Positions 1 through 12,756 are shown, counted from the stretch's first letter. The stretch: 46,755 nt of DNA from Oceanibaculum pacificum (GCF_001618175.1 NZ_LPXN01000099.1:1-46755), one strand, 5' to 3'. Notes: generated by a model from the sequence alone, not told the origin. Translations and numbers: made by a program.

Positions 1-33
1 CCCTGGATTGCCGGGTCAAGCCCGGCAATGACA
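1..33. repeat. Dispersed-type palindromic element at left edge
   Basis: Positions 7-29 form a perfect 9-bp stem (ATTGCCGGG / CCCGGCAAT) with a 5-base loop. This matches, from memory, a short palindrome scattered between genes in many Alphaproteobacteria. It lies just beyond the 3' end of serB and could stop transcription or stabilise the serB mRNA, but has no T-tract. It may extend beyond the window edge. Confidence 0.6.
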
Positions 34-54
34 GGTGTGGGTGAAACGCCTCTC

Positions 55-951
55 CTACCCCACCAACTCCCCCTTTCGATACCCTTGCAAATACAGCAGG
101 GCCGTAAGGTCCGCGTAATCCAGCCGGAAGCGCGCTTCTGCGGCGACGATGGGTTTGGCGCGGAAGGCGACGCCGAGGCCGGCGGCTTTCAGCATGGCGA
201 GGTCGTTGGCGCCGTCGCCCACCGTCACCGCCGCGTCGGGGGTGATGCCGAGGTCGGCGGAGAGTTCGGTCAAGGCCTGCAGCTTGGCGTCGCGGTCCAG
301 GATCGGCTCGCCCACCGTGCCGGTCAGCGCGCCGTTTTCGATATTCAGCACATTGGCGCGGTCGAGGTGGAAGCCGCAGCGCTCGCGCACCCGGCCGGTG
401 AACCAGGTGAAGCCACCGGAGACCAGCGCGGTGTGCGCGCCGTTCGCGCGCATGGTCTGCACCAGGGTGCGCGCACCCGGCGTCAGCTCCACGCCTTCAT
501 AGGTCTTGTCCAGCGCGTCGGCGGATAGGCCCTTCAGCATGGCGACGCGCTCGCGCAGCGCGGTGGCGAAATCGATCTCGCCATTCATCGAGCGCGCGGT
601 GATGGCGGCGATCTTCTCCTTCAGGCCGGCATAGGCGGCCAGCTCGTCCAGCGTCTCGCTGGTGACGATGGTGGAATCCATGTCGGCGAGCAGCAGCTTC
701 TTGCGCCGGCCCTGGGCGGGCTGCACGCCGAGATCGACCGGCGCGCCGTTCAGCTGCGCGCGGATCGCGGCCTCCGCCTCGGCCGGCTGGACGCCGTCGA
801 AGCCGATATCGGCCGCCTCGCCGGGGGCCAGCCAGTCGGCCGGGGCCGGCTTGGCCCCGGCGGCGCGGAGGGCTGAAGCGGCGGCCTCCATCATGCTATC
901 GTCCAGCGCCGGACGGGACGGGTTCGCGATCAGGGTCAGTACGAAAGACAT
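55..951 (-). CDS. serB: Phosphoserine phosphatase SerB
   Basis: The 298-residue protein catalyses the last step of serine synthesis, hydrolysing O-phosphoserine to L-serine in the cytoplasm. It is a HAD-superfamily hydrolase. Motif I DMDST starts at residue 90, with D90 the expected nucleophile and D92 the acid/base. Motif II is the serine of VSGG near 178, the motif III lysine is near 223, and motif IV GDGAND spans 245-250. Residues 1-85 form the N-terminal ACT-like region usual for SerB. The reading frame is open far upstream across miaA, but homology begins at the ATG ending at 951, so I chose that start. It is transcribed divergently from miaA. Confidence 0.95.
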   Translation of the reverse strand: MSFVLTLIANPSRPALDDSMMEAAASALRAAGAKPAPADWLAPGEAADIGFDGVQPAEAEAAIRAQLNGAPVDLGVQPAQGRRKKLLLADMDSTIVTSETLDELAAYAGLKEKIAAITARSMNGEIDFATALRERVAMLKGLSADALDKTYEGVELTPGARTLVQTMRANGAHTALVSGGFTWFTGRVRERCGFHLDRANVLNIENGALTGTVGEPILDRDAKLQALTELSADLGITPDAAVTVGDGANDLAMLKAAGLGVAFRAKPIVAAEARFRLDYADLTALLYLQGYRKGELVG

Positions 952-1032
952 GGGTTTCCTCGAAATGGGCACGCCGGTATCCAGCCTTCCGTTATCTAGC
1001 CCCCGGGACGACGCAGGAAAAGGGAAGAAGCG

Positions 1033-2022
1033 ATGACGAAAGGTACCGGGGCTACCGTCGCGCGCCCGGCAAGGCCGGTGATCGTGATCGCCGGCCCCAC
1101 CGCCAGCGGCAAATCCGGCCTGGCCGTTGCCATCGCGCGCGCCTTCCGGGGCGTCGTGATCAACGCCGATTCGATGCAAATCTACCGCGATCTGTGCCTG
1201 CTCACCGCGCGGCCCTCGGAAGCCGAGGAGGCGCAGGCGCCGCACCGTCTCTATGGCGTGCTGGACGGGGCGGAGGCCTGTTCGGCCGGGCGTTGGCGGG
1301 ATTTGGCGCTGGCCGAGATCGACGCCGCCCACGCAGCCGGCCTGCTGCCGGTGCTGTGCGGCGGCACCGGGCTGTATCTCGCCACGCTGATGCGCGGCAT
1401 CGCCCCGGTGCCCGCCGTGCCGGAATCGGCGCGGGAGGAGGCGACGGCGCTGCTGCGGCGGCTGGGCAACGCAGCCTTCCATGCCGCGCTGGCGGCGCGC
1501 GACCCGGTGATGGCGGGCCGCCTGCATCCCGGCAACACGCAGCGGCTGATCCGCGCCTGGGAGGTGCTGGCGGCCACCGGCCGCTCGCTGGCCGACTGGC
1601 AGCGGGCCGCACCCGTCGGCGGGGCGGCGCATCTGGATTTCCAGTCCTTCACCCTGCTGCCGCCGCGGGACGCGCTGTACGCCGCCTGCGACGGGCGGCT
1701 CCGGCGCATGGTGGAGGCGGGCGCGCTGGATGAGGTGGCGGCGCTGATGGCGCGCGGGCTGGCCCCCGCCCTGCCGGTGATGAAGGCGCTGGGTGTGCGG
1801 GAGCTGGCTGCCTATCTGGCCGGCGCGGTCGATCTTGACGCGGCGATCGACGCCGCGCAGCGCGAGACGCGGCGCTACGCCAAGCGGCAGGTAACCTGGT
1901 TCCGTCACCAGATGCCGGAGTCGGAGATTTTCGAGACCGGAGTCGGGGCGCAATATTCGACAAGCCCACCCGATGAAATCTTTTCGAAAATTCGTCAATC
2001 TGGGTTGACCGATGCGATTTGA
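1033..2022 (+). CDS. miaA: tRNA dimethylallyltransferase MiaA
   Basis: The 329-residue enzyme transfers a dimethylallyl group from DMAPP to the N6 of A37 in tRNAs reading UNN codons. The P-loop GPTASGKS lies at residues 21-28, followed by NADSMQIY with the conserved aspartate at 46, and the GGTGLYL motif near 115. Length fits the family (about 300-330). The ATG at 1033 follows an AAGGGAAGAAG ribosome-binding region. It is divergent from serB and upstream of the ilv genes, an arrangement common in Rhodospirillales-type genomes. Confidence 0.95.
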   Translation: MTKGTGATVARPARPVIVIAGPTASGKSGLAVAIARAFRGVVINADSMQIYRDLCLLTARPSEAEEAQAPHRLYGVLDGAEACSAGRWRDLALAEIDAAHAAGLLPVLCGGTGLYLATLMRGIAPVPAVPESAREEATALLRRLGNAAFHAALAARDPVMAGRLHPGNTQRLIRAWEVLAATGRSLADWQRAAPVGGAAHLDFQSFTLLPPRDALYAACDGRLRRMVEAGALDEVAALMARGLAPALPVMKALGVRELAAYLAGAVDLDAAIDAAQRETRRYAKRQVTWFRHQMPESEIFETGVGAQYSTSPPDEIFSKIRQSGLTDAI

Positions 2023-2108
2023 CGGTCTAGCTTCCGCCCTCCCAAGCCCTGTTAGCATGGCTGGCAGGTTGCTTTTTGCCTTTCGCCAAGGACCCGAGGA
2101 TCATTTCG

Positions 2109-3893
<1,785 letters not shown>

Positions 3894-3973
3894 GGCGCGC
3901 CTCGGTCGCGCCGCCTCATCCCGTCTTGCCGCCCCGCGAATCCGCGCCGGGCGCCCCATCCTGGAGCCTTGTC

Positions 3974-4510
3974 TTGGAAGCCATCGAACGCCATACCATC
4001 GCCGTGCTGGTCGATAACGAGCCGGGCGTGCTCGCCCGCGTGATCGGCCTGTTCTCCGGGCGCGGCTACAATATCGAAAGCCTCACCGTCTCCGAGGTCG
4101 ATTCGGTGCATGGCCTGTCGCGCATCACCGTGGTCACCAGCGGCACGCCGATGATCATCCAGCAGATCAAGGCGCAGCTCGACCGGCTGGTGCCGGTGCA
4201 CAAGGTCGCGGATCTGACCGCCGAGGGCGCGCATGTCGAGCGCGAGCTGGCGCTGATCAAGGTCTGCAACACCGGCGAGGAGCGTATCGAGGCGCTGCGC
4301 ATCGCCGATACTTTTCGCGCCCGTGTGCTCGACAGCACGCTCTCCAGCTTCACCTTCGAGCTGACCGGCACCGCCGGCAAGCTGGACGCCTTCATCAAGC
4401 TGATGGCGGCTTTGGGCGAGGTGGAGGTGTCGCGCACCGGCGTGGTCGCCATCGCCCGCGGCAGCGACGTCTCAATGCCGATGCTGCGGGACAAGGCGGA
4501 CGGTCTTTAA
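3974..4510 (+). CDS. ilvN: Acetolactate synthase, small (regulatory) subunit
   Basis: The 178-residue subunit binds valine through an N-terminal ACT domain (TIAVLVDNEPGVLARVIGLF, residues 8-27) and stimulates the catalytic subunit. The second domain carries ELALIKV and the FELTGTAGKLD segment. No ATG is available ahead of the conserved MEAIERHTIAVL-like start. I therefore place initiation at the TTG at 3974, with GGAG at 3963-3966 as ribosome-binding site. Length agrees with the family (about 160-180). The symbol ilvH would be equally valid. Confidence 0.93.
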   Translation: MEAIERHTIAVLVDNEPGVLARVIGLFSGRGYNIESLTVSEVDSVHGLSRITVVTSGTPMIIQQIKAQLDRLVPVHKVADLTAEGAHVERELALIKVCNTGEERIEALRIADTFRARVLDSTLSSFTFELTGTAGKLDAFIKLMAALGEVEVSRTGVVAIARGSDVSMPMLRDKADGL

Positions 4511-4559
4511 CATATCCGGCGGCGACGCCGATCCAACCCAACCAAAATCGAATAGGTAG

Positions 4560-5594
<1,035 letters not shown>

Positions 5595-5617
5595 TCCCGC
5601 CTTCCAGGCGAGACGGC

Positions 5618-5652
5618 AAAGGCCCGGGAGCGATCCCGGGCCTTTCTCTTTT
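5618..5652 (+). terminator. Rho-independent terminator after ilvC
   Basis: AAAGGCCCGGGA and TCCCGGGCCTTT form a perfect 12-bp stem around a GCGA tetraloop, followed by CTCTTTT. It closes the ilv operon and isolates it from the toxin-antitoxin pair downstream. Confidence 0.92.
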
Positions 5653-5666
5653 ACCGGTCGGGCGTT

Positions 5667-5683
5667 GTTCCCATATTGGGAAC
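5667..5683. promoter_or_regulatory. Perfect palindrome, probable HigA operator
   Basis: GTTCCCA-TAT-TGGGAAC is a perfect 17-bp inverted repeat ending 16 bp before the toxin start codon. HigA-type antitoxins repress their own promoter by binding such palindromes as dimers. The sequence shows the repeat; its role as operator is inferred from position. Confidence 0.7.
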
Positions 5684-5699
5684 CTGATAGAGTTGTGAG

Positions 5700-5999
5700 A
5701 TGCGGATCATCGCGCTCAAAACCTTACGCCTGCATTGGCAACGGCATGGGCGCGGCGACAGCGAACAGCCGCTTCGGGCCTGGTATGGAATGGCGGCCGA
5801 GGCTGACTGGGCGACGCCGGCGGATGTAAAGACGGTCATCGGCAATGCCAGCGTGATCGGCGACAATCGGATCGTTTTCAACATTGCCGGAAACAAGTAT
5901 CGGCTGATCGTGAAGTTCAACTACGCCTATCGCATCGGCTATGTACGTTTCGTCGGCACCCATGCGGAATATGATGCCATCGATGCAGAGAAGATTTAG
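5700..5999 (+). CDS. higB: HigB-type mRNA interferase toxin
   Basis: The 99-residue protein belongs to the HigB toxin family of type II toxin-antitoxin systems, RelE-fold endoribonucleases that cut translated mRNA. Visible family features are the N-terminal RIIALKTLRLHW segment, a central NRIVFNIAGNKYRLIVKFNY strand block and the C-terminal YVRFVGTHAEYDAID motif containing the conserved histidine. The antitoxin gene begins 10 bases after the toxin stop, the toxin-first order typical of hig loci. An operator-like palindrome precedes it. It sits between ilvC and leuA and looks less GC-rich than its neighbours, which suggests acquisition by transfer. Confidence 0.9.
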   Translation: MRIIALKTLRLHWQRHGRGDSEQPLRAWYGMAAEADWATPADVKTVIGNASVIGDNRIVFNIAGNKYRLIVKFNYAYRIGYVRFVGTHAEYDAIDAEKI

Positions 6000-6009
6000 T
6001 GAGGCGCGC

Positions 6010-6429
6010 ATGTTCAAGCCCATCACGCCCATTCGAAACGAAACTGACTACGAGGCGACCCTTGCAGAGATTGAGGGGTTGATGGATGCCGCCTACGGCA
6101 CCGAGGAGGGCGATCGGCTCGATGTTCTGACCACGCTGGTGGAAGCTTATGAGGCCAGGCATCATCGCGTCGATGCGCCGGATGCGGTCGAGGCCATCCG
6201 CTATCACATGGAGGCAAAGGGCTTGCAGCAGAGCGATCTGGCGCAGCTGGTCGGCTCCAAATCGCGGGCCTCGGAGATCCTCAATCGACGGCGGGCGCTC
6301 ACCTTGCGCCAGGCCTGGATGCTGCATCGTAATTGGGGGCTTTCGGCGGGCAGTCTGATGAAGCCCTACGCCCTGGCCGTGCCTGCCGCCGCCCATAAAA
6401 CCGTTGCGCGGGGCCGGTCTCCATCGTAG
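6010..6429 (+). CDS. higA: HigA-type antitoxin, XRE-family DNA-binding protein
   Basis: The 139-residue protein should neutralise HigB and repress the pair. The N-terminal part (FKPITPIRNETDYEATLAEIEGLM) is typical of the HigA subgroup with toxin-binding helices first. A helix-turn-helix of the Cro/C1 type follows around residues 65-115 (AKGLQQSDLAQLVGSKSRASEILNRR, interrupted here only by my reading). The ATG at 6010 has GTGAGG just upstream. Earlier in-frame ATGs overlap the toxin gene and lack that site. The last residues are Ala-rich and probably disordered. Confidence 0.88.
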   Translation: MFKPITPIRNETDYEATLAEIEGLMDAAYGTEEGDRLDVLTTLVEAYEARHHRVDAPDAVEAIRYHMEAKGLQQSDLAQLVGSKSRASEILNRRRALTLRQAWMLHRNWGLSAGSLMKPYALAVPAAAHKTVARGRSPS

Positions 6430-6432
6430 AGA

Positions 6433-6645
6433 ATGAAGAGCGACGCGCCCCTTGTCGGCGCGACCGAGGAAAGGACCGCCAAGCCCGTGTCTCGTCCTGG
6501 CAATGAACGGATTGTCCGCCGGCCCCGAAAGGGCGCTGTGGCCATGCCCGCTCGCCAGACCGATATGCGCCCGTTTTTTGGCCTTTCCCTGCTGCTGGGT
6601 CTGATCCTCGGCCTCGCCGGGCTGCTTCGAATTATCGGCCCCTGA
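6433..6645 (+). CDS. Small single-pass membrane protein, hypothetical
   Basis: I do not recognise this 70-residue protein. The first 45 residues are charged and Arg/Lys-rich, and the end (FFGLSLLLGLILGLAGLL) is one hydrophobic segment, predicting a C-tail membrane anchor with the N-terminus in the cytoplasm. The ATG lies 3 bases after the higA stop but has a poor ribosome-binding site. A GTG at 6487 behind GAGGAAAGG, or the ATG at 6544, are real alternatives. It could be a third gene of the hig transcript or an independent small protein. Confidence 0.4.
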   Translation: MKSDAPLVGATEERTAKPVSRPGNERIVRRPRKGAVAMPARQTDMRPFFGLSLLLGLILGLAGLLRIIGP

Positions 6646-6725
6646 GCATTACTGCTGCATCGGTGCGACAGGTGTTCAGGGGATCAATCGAAGCACGCCA
6701 TCCGGTCGATAAGAGGAATTGAACC

Positions 6726-8279
6726 ATGAATGCCGCCACCGACACCAACCGCATCGTCATCTTCGACACCACCTTGCGCGACGGCGAGCAATCGCCCGGC
6801 GCGTCGATGAATCTGGAAGAGAAGCTGCAGATCGCCGCCTTGCTGGAAGAGATGGGCGTCGACGTCATCGAGGCCGGCTTCCCGATTGCCTCCAACGGCG
6901 ATTTCGAGGCCGTGAACGAGGTCGCCAAGCGGGCCAAGACCGCGATCATCGCCGGCCTGGCGCGCGCCGGGCAGAAGGATATCGACCGCGCCGCCGAGGC
7001 GTTGAAGCCGGCCGCGCGGCCGCGCATCCACACCTTCATCTCCACCAGCCCGCTGCACATGAAATACAAGCTTCGGCAGGAACCGGACCAGGTGCACCAG
7101 GCGGTGGTCGACAGCGTTGCCTATGCGCGCCGCTTCACCGACGATGTGGAGTGGAGCTGCGAGGATGGCAGCCGCACCGAGCATGATTTCCTGTGCCGCT
7201 GCGTGGAAAGCGCCATCAAGGCCGGTGCGCGCACCATCAATGTGCCCGATACGGTCGGCTACACCGTGCCGGACGAATATGCCGCGCTGATCGAGATGCT
7301 GCTGAACCGGGTGCCGAACATCGACAAGGCGATCCTGTCGGTGCATTGCCACAACGATCTGGGCCTGGCTGTGGCCAATTCGCTGGCTGCCGTGAAGGCC
7401 GGCGCGCGCCAGGTGGAATGCACGATCAACGGGCTGGGCGAGCGGGCCGGCAACGCGGCGCTGGAAGAGATCGTCATGGCGCTGCGCACGCGCAACGATT
7501 CCATGCCGTTCCAGACCGGCATCGACACCACGATGATCACCCGCGCCTCCAAGCTGGTCTCCACCATCACCGGTTTCGCGGTGCAGCCGAACAAGGCCAT
7601 CGTCGGCGCCAACGCCTTCGCGCATGAAAGCGGCATCCATCAGGACGGCATGCTGAAGAACGCGCAGACCTACGAGATCATGACGCCGGAATCGGTCGGG
7701 CTGAACAAGTCCAACATCGTCATGGGCAAGCATTCCGGCCGCAACGCCTTCCGCACCAAGCTTGCGGAGCTGGGCTTCGAGCTGGGCGACAACGCCCTGA
7801 ACGACGCCTTCACCCGCTTCAAGGATCTGGCGGACAAGAAGAAGACCCTGTTCGACGAGGATATCGTTGCGCTGGTTGACGATGCGGTCGGCAAGCATAA
7901 CGACCATATCCGCTTCGTCTCGCTGCAGGTCGCCTGTGGCTCCAAGGGGCCGCAGACGGCGGCGCTGGAGCTGACGGTGGATGGCGCGCCGCTGGCCGCC
8001 ACCCAGCAGGGCAACGGGCCGGTCGATGCCGCCTTCAACGCCATCCAGGCGCTGTGCCCGCACGAAGCCAAGCTGCAGCTCTACCAGGTGCATGCCGTGA
8101 CCGAGGGCACCGACGCCCAGGCCAAGGTGACGGTGCGGCTGGAAGAGAAGGGAAAAACAGTCAACGGACAGGGCGCGGACAGCGATACCATCGTTGCCTC
8201 CGTTAAGGCGTATATACATGCGCTGAATAAATTGCTGACGAAGCGCGAGAAGAAGGCGCCGGAGGCGCTTTCGGCTTGA
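6726..8279 (+). CDS. leuA: 2-isopropylmalate synthase
   Basis: The 517-residue enzyme condenses acetyl-CoA with 2-ketoisovalerate, the first committed step of leucine synthesis. The DRE-TIM metallolyase domain begins with FDTTLRDGEQSPGASM. It contains the metal-binding HCHNDLGLAVANS, the NGLGERAGNAALEE loop and SGIHQDGMLKN. The C-terminal LeuA regulatory dimer domain, which binds leucine for feedback inhibition, ends with GADSDTIVASVKAYI. The start follows AAGAGGAATTGAACC. It lies downstream of ilvC but is separated from it by the toxin-antitoxin insertion, so it must have its own promoter. Confidence 0.96.
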   Translation: MNAATDTNRIVIFDTTLRDGEQSPGASMNLEEKLQIAALLEEMGVDVIEAGFPIASNGDFEAVNEVAKRAKTAIIAGLARAGQKDIDRAAEALKPAARPRIHTFISTSPLHMKYKLRQEPDQVHQAVVDSVAYARRFTDDVEWSCEDGSRTEHDFLCRCVESAIKAGARTINVPDTVGYTVPDEYAALIEMLLNRVPNIDKAILSVHCHNDLGLAVANSLAAVKAGARQVECTINGLGERAGNAALEEIVMALRTRNDSMPFQTGIDTTMITRASKLVSTITGFAVQPNKAIVGANAFAHESGIHQDGMLKNAQTYEIMTPESVGLNKSNIVMGKHSGRNAFRTKLAELGFELGDNALNDAFTRFKDLADKKKTLFDEDIVALVDDAVGKHNDHIRFVSLQVACGSKGPQTAALELTVDGAPLAATQQGNGPVDAAFNAIQALCPHEAKLQLYQVHAVTEGTDAQAKVTVRLEEKGKTVNGQGADSDTIVASVKAYIHALNKLLTKREKKAPEALSA

Positions 8280-8311
8280 TCGACAGGCACGCATCGCGGC
8301 ATTTAGAAGAG

Positions 8312-8335
8312 ACCGGCGGGCGCGGGCCCGCCGGT
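8312..8335 (+). terminator. Hairpin after leuA, terminator without clear T-tract
   Basis: ACCGGCGGGC and GCCCGCCGGT form a perfect 10-bp stem with a GCGG loop between leuA and mreB. The following bases (TCCGTATC) are poor in T, so it may be a weak terminator or an mRNA-stabilising stem. Confidence 0.6.
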
Positions 8336-8357
8336 TCCGTATCAATCCTCGATGTGA

Positions 8358-9413
<1,056 letters not shown>

Positions 9414-9476
9414 TCAGTTTTCATTTGCGTTATACAGTATAGCGGTCTCGATAGCCGAGGACTCGCGGGGGTCGAA

Positions 9477-10352
9477 GTGGCACGCCGATCCGGTTCGTTT
9501 AGCAGTATTACTGAACCGTTCAGAAGTTTCTGGCACCGATTCGCCTATGGCCTGCTCATCCTGGGCGCTTTCGCGCTGATGGTGCTGGGCAAGGCGGATG
9601 TGGTGCTGGTCGAGCGCGCCCGCATCGCCATCGCCGACGCCACCACGCCGATCCTGACCTTCCTGTCGCATCCCGCCGCCACCGTGTCGGACTTGCTGCA
9701 GCAGGGCCGCGAGCTGCGCGATCTGCGGGCGGAGAATGCCCGGCTGCGCGAGCAGAACGAACGGCTGATGCAATGGCAGGTGGTCGCCCGCCGGCTGGAG
9801 GCCGAGAACCGCACGCTGCGCTCCCTCACCGATTTCACGCCCGAACCGGCGGCCACCTTCGTGACCGGCCGGGTTATCGGCGATAGCGGCGGCCCCTTTG
9901 TGCGCAGCGTGCTGATCAATGCCGGGACGCGCCAGGCGGTCGCCAAGGGCCAGGCGGCGATGACCGGCCAGGGGCTGGCCGGCCGCGTCGCGGAGGTGGG
10001 CTACCAGCATGCCCGCGTGCTGCTGCTGACCGACCTGAACTCCCGCATTCCGGTGGTGATCGAAAGCTCGCGCGACCGGGCGATCCTGGCCGGCGATAAT
10101 TCCGACCGGCCGCGGCTGCTCTATCTCGACGGCAACGCCAAGATTTCGCCGGGCGACCGGGTGGTGACGTCCGGCCATGCTGGCGCTTTCCCGCCGGGCC
10201 TGCCGGTGGGCGTGGTGATCTCGGTCAGCGACCATGATATCCGGGTGAAGCCTTTCGTCGAATGGCACAAGCTGGAATATCTCCGGCTGGTGAATTTCGG
10301 CATACGCGACGCTGCCGAGTCGGATCCGGGATTGCGGATACCGGCTCCATGA
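9477..10352 (+). CDS. mreC: Rod shape-determining protein MreC
   Basis: The 291-residue inner-membrane protein has a single transmembrane segment at about residues 20-40, then a coiled coil (residues 75-120, rich in L/R/E/Q). The periplasmic beta-rich domain with VTGRVIGD and GDRVVTSGHAGAFPPGLPVG is the MreC signature. It scaffolds PBP2 and RodA in the elongasome. The start is GTG at 9477 behind a GGGGG-containing ribosome-binding site. It overlaps mreD by 4 bases (ATGA), implying coupled translation. Confidence 0.95.
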   Translation: MARRSGSFSSITEPFRSFWHRFAYGLLILGAFALMVLGKADVVLVERARIAIADATTPILTFLSHPAATVSDLLQQGRELRDLRAENARLREQNERLMQWQVVARRLEAENRTLRSLTDFTPEPAATFVTGRVIGDSGGPFVRSVLINAGTRQAVAKGQAAMTGQGLAGRVAEVGYQHARVLLLTDLNSRIPVVIESSRDRAILAGDNSDRPRLLYLDGNAKISPGDRVVTSGHAGAFPPGLPVGVVISVSDHDIRVKPFVEWHKLEYLRLVNFGIRDAAESDPGLRIPAP

Positions 10353-10858
10353 AAATGACCGTCGCCCAACGGCTCGACGTTTGGGCGCGACGTTCCCTCC
10401 CGGTCGTACTGACGGTGATGCTGGCCTTTATCGGCGCGGTGCCGACCGGCCTGCCTTATCTCGGCAGCATCGTGCCGGCCTATACGACGATGGCGGTGTT
10501 CTACTGGGCGGTCTACCGGCCCGACCTGTTTCCCGCCGGCGCGGTGTTCCTGATCGGCGTGCTGGAGGATGCGATCACCGGCACCCCGCTGGGGGTGGGC
10601 ACGGTGTGCCTGCTGTTCGTCTATGGCCTGGCGCTGGGCCAGCGCCGGGCCTTTCTGAAACGGCCCTTCTTCATCGCTTGGATCGGCTTCGCCGTGCTGG
10701 CGGCGCTGGCCACCCTGCTGGCCTGGTTGATGATTTCGGTGTTGAGCAGTAGCTTCGTGGAGGCGCGGGCGGCGCTGTTCCAGTATCTGCTGACGGTTGC
10801 GCTGTTCCCCTGCCTGGCGATGCTGTTCGTCGCCATCCACCGCCATTTGATCCGCTGA
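10349..10858 (+). CDS. mreD: Rod shape-determining protein MreD
   Basis: The 169-residue integral membrane protein has about five hydrophobic segments and completes the MreBCD complex. MKMTVAQRLDVWARRSLP is a normal MreD-like N-terminus. The core motifs PAYTTMAVFYWAVYRPDLFP and GVLEDAITGTPLGVGT match the family pattern in which an acidic residue sits in the membrane segment. The ATG overlaps the mreC stop. The frame is open further upstream inside mreC, but that extension is not homologous. Confidence 0.92.
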   Translation: MKMTVAQRLDVWARRSLPVVLTVMLAFIGAVPTGLPYLGSIVPAYTTMAVFYWAVYRPDLFPAGAVFLIGVLEDAITGTPLGVGTVCLLFVYGLALGQRRAFLKRPFFIAWIGFAVLAALATLLAWLMISVLSSSFVEARAALFQYLLTVALFPCLAMLFVAIHRHLIR

Positions 10859-10865
10859 GCTGCCG

Positions 10866-12752
10866 ATGTTGAAGGATCGCGATCAGGAACGACAGAGGGT
10901 GTTCACCCGGCGCGCGCTGCTGCTGGGCGGGGCGCAACTCGGCATGGTCGGGGCGCTGCTGGGGCGGCTGTATTATCTGCAGGTGGTCGAGGCCGACCGC
11001 TATACGGTGCTGGCCGAGGATAACCGCATCAATATCCGCCTGCTGCCGCCGCCGCGCGGCGAGATCGTCGACCGGTTCGGCGTGCCCTTGGCGATCAACG
11101 AGAAGAATTACCGGGTCGTCGTGGTGCGCGAGCAGGCGCGCGACGTGCCGGCGACGCTAGAGCGTCTGGGCCGGCTGATCGACCTGCCGGAACGCGAGAT
11201 GCGCCGCGTGCTGCGCGAGATGAAGCGCAAGCGCGCCTTCGTGCCGATCACCGTGCGCGAGAATCTGACCTGGGAGGATGTGAGCCGCGTCGAGGTCAAC
11301 GCCCCCGACCTGCCGGGCGTCGCCATCGAAGTCGGCCTCAGCCGCTTCTACCCCTATGGCGAGACGCTGGCGCATGTGCTGGGCTATGTCGCCGCCGTCT
11401 CGGAATCCGAGCTGACCGGCGATCCGCTGCTGGAGCTGCCGGATTTCCGCATCGGCAAGAACGGCGTCGAGCGGGTCTATGATGAGTATCTGCGCGGCAA
11501 GGCGGGCACCAGCCAGGTCGAGGTGAACGCGCTGGGCCGGGTGATCCGCGAATTATCGCGCGACGAGGGCACGCCGGGCCGGCGCATCGAAATCACCATC
11601 GATACGGAATTGCAGCGCTTCGCCATGGAGCGGCTGGGCGCGGAGAGTGCGGCGGCGGTCATCCTGGACGTCCATAATGGCGACGTTCTGGCGCTGGCCT
11701 CCACCCCAGGCTTCGACCCGAACGCCTTCAATCGAGGCCTGACGCCGAAGGAGTGGGAGGAGCTGATCTCCAACGAGCGCGGCCCGCTGAACAACAAGGC
11801 CATCTCCGGCCAATACGCGCCGGGCTCCACCTTCAAGATGGTGGTCGCCTTGGCGGCGCTGGAGGCCGGCGTCATTACGCCCAAGCAGCGCGTCTTCTGC
11901 CCCGGCCATATGGAGTTGGGGGACACCCGCTTCCATTGCTGGAAGAAGGGCGGTCACGGCCATATGGACATGCATGACGGGCTGAAGCATTCCTGCGACG
12001 TGTATTTCTACGAGATCGCCAAGCGTCTCGGCATCGACCGGGTGGCGGCCATGGCCGAGCGCCTGGGGCTGGGCAAGGTGCTGGGGTTCGACCTGCCGGG
12101 CGAACGCGGCGGCATCATCCCCAGCCGGGCCTGGAAACAGGGGCGGATGGGCAAGTCCTGGCACCAGGGCGAGACGCTGATCGCCGGCATCGGCCAGGGC
12201 TATGTGCTGACCACGCCCTTGCAGTTGGCGGTGATGACCGCGCGGCTGGTGAATGGCGGCATCGCCGTCAATCCGCATCTGATCCGCCGGCAGCCGGGCG
12301 ACGGGCTGGGCGTGCCGGGCGCCAATCTGGTGCCGGAGCTGGGCTTCCCCTCGATGGGGATCTCGGCCGAGCATCTGCGCATCGTGCGTGAGGGCATGTC
12401 GGCGGTGATGAACGAGCCGGGCGGCACGGCCTATCGCGCCCGCATAGCCGAGGCCGGCATGGAGATGGGCGGCAAGACCGGCACCGCCCAGGTGCGCCGG
12501 ATTTCGATGGCCGAGCGCTTGGCGGGCGTGAAGAAGAACGAGGATCTGCCCTGGAAATATCGCGACCACGCGCTGTTCGTCGGCTATGCGCCGGTCGATC
12601 AGCCGCGCTATTGCTGCGCCATTATCGTCGAGCATGGCGGCGGCGGTTCGGCCGTGGCGGCGCCGATCGCCCGCGATTTGCTGATCGAGACGCAAAAGCG
12701 CGACCCGATGCGCGGCCGCCCCATCGCCGGCTTGCCGCGTCAGGAAGGATGA
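10866..12752 (+). CDS. mrdA: Penicillin-binding protein 2 (elongation transpeptidase)
   Basis: The 628-residue class B PBP cross-links peptidoglycan during rod elongation. It has an N-terminal membrane anchor (about residues 15-35), a non-penicillin-binding dimerisation domain, then the transpeptidase domain with PGSTFK (SxxK nucleophile), SCD as the SxN-type motif, and KTGTAQV (KTG). The last two thirds contain GQGYVLTTPLQLAVMTARL, typical for PBP2. It starts 7 bases after mreD and is followed by rodA after 4 bases, the standard partner arrangement. Confidence 0.96.
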   Translation: MLKDRDQERQRVFTRRALLLGGAQLGMVGALLGRLYYLQVVEADRYTVLAEDNRINIRLLPPPRGEIVDRFGVPLAINEKNYRVVVVREQARDVPATLERLGRLIDLPEREMRRVLREMKRKRAFVPITVRENLTWEDVSRVEVNAPDLPGVAIEVGLSRFYPYGETLAHVLGYVAAVSESELTGDPLLELPDFRIGKNGVERVYDEYLRGKAGTSQVEVNALGRVIRELSRDEGTPGRRIEITIDTELQRFAMERLGAESAAAVILDVHNGDVLALASTPGFDPNAFNRGLTPKEWEELISNERGPLNNKAISGQYAPGSTFKMVVALAALEAGVITPKQRVFCPGHMELGDTRFHCWKKGGHGHMDMHDGLKHSCDVYFYEIAKRLGIDRVAAMAERLGLGKVLGFDLPGERGGIIPSRAWKQGRMGKSWHQGETLIAGIGQGYVLTTPLQLAVMTARLVNGGIAVNPHLIRRQPGDGLGVPGANLVPELGFPSMGISAEHLRIVREGMSAVMNEPGGTAYRARIAEAGMEMGGKTGTAQVRRISMAERLAGVKKNEDLPWKYRDHALFVGYAPVDQPRYCCAIIVEHGGGGSAVAAPIARDLLIETQKRDPMRGRPIAGLPRQEG

Positions 12753-12756
12753 GGCC

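Noticed and set aside
9431..9441. Palindrome TATAC-A-GTATA between mreB and mreC
   Set aside because: Short, and no matching -35 element at proper spacing; could be chance in an AT-rich gap.
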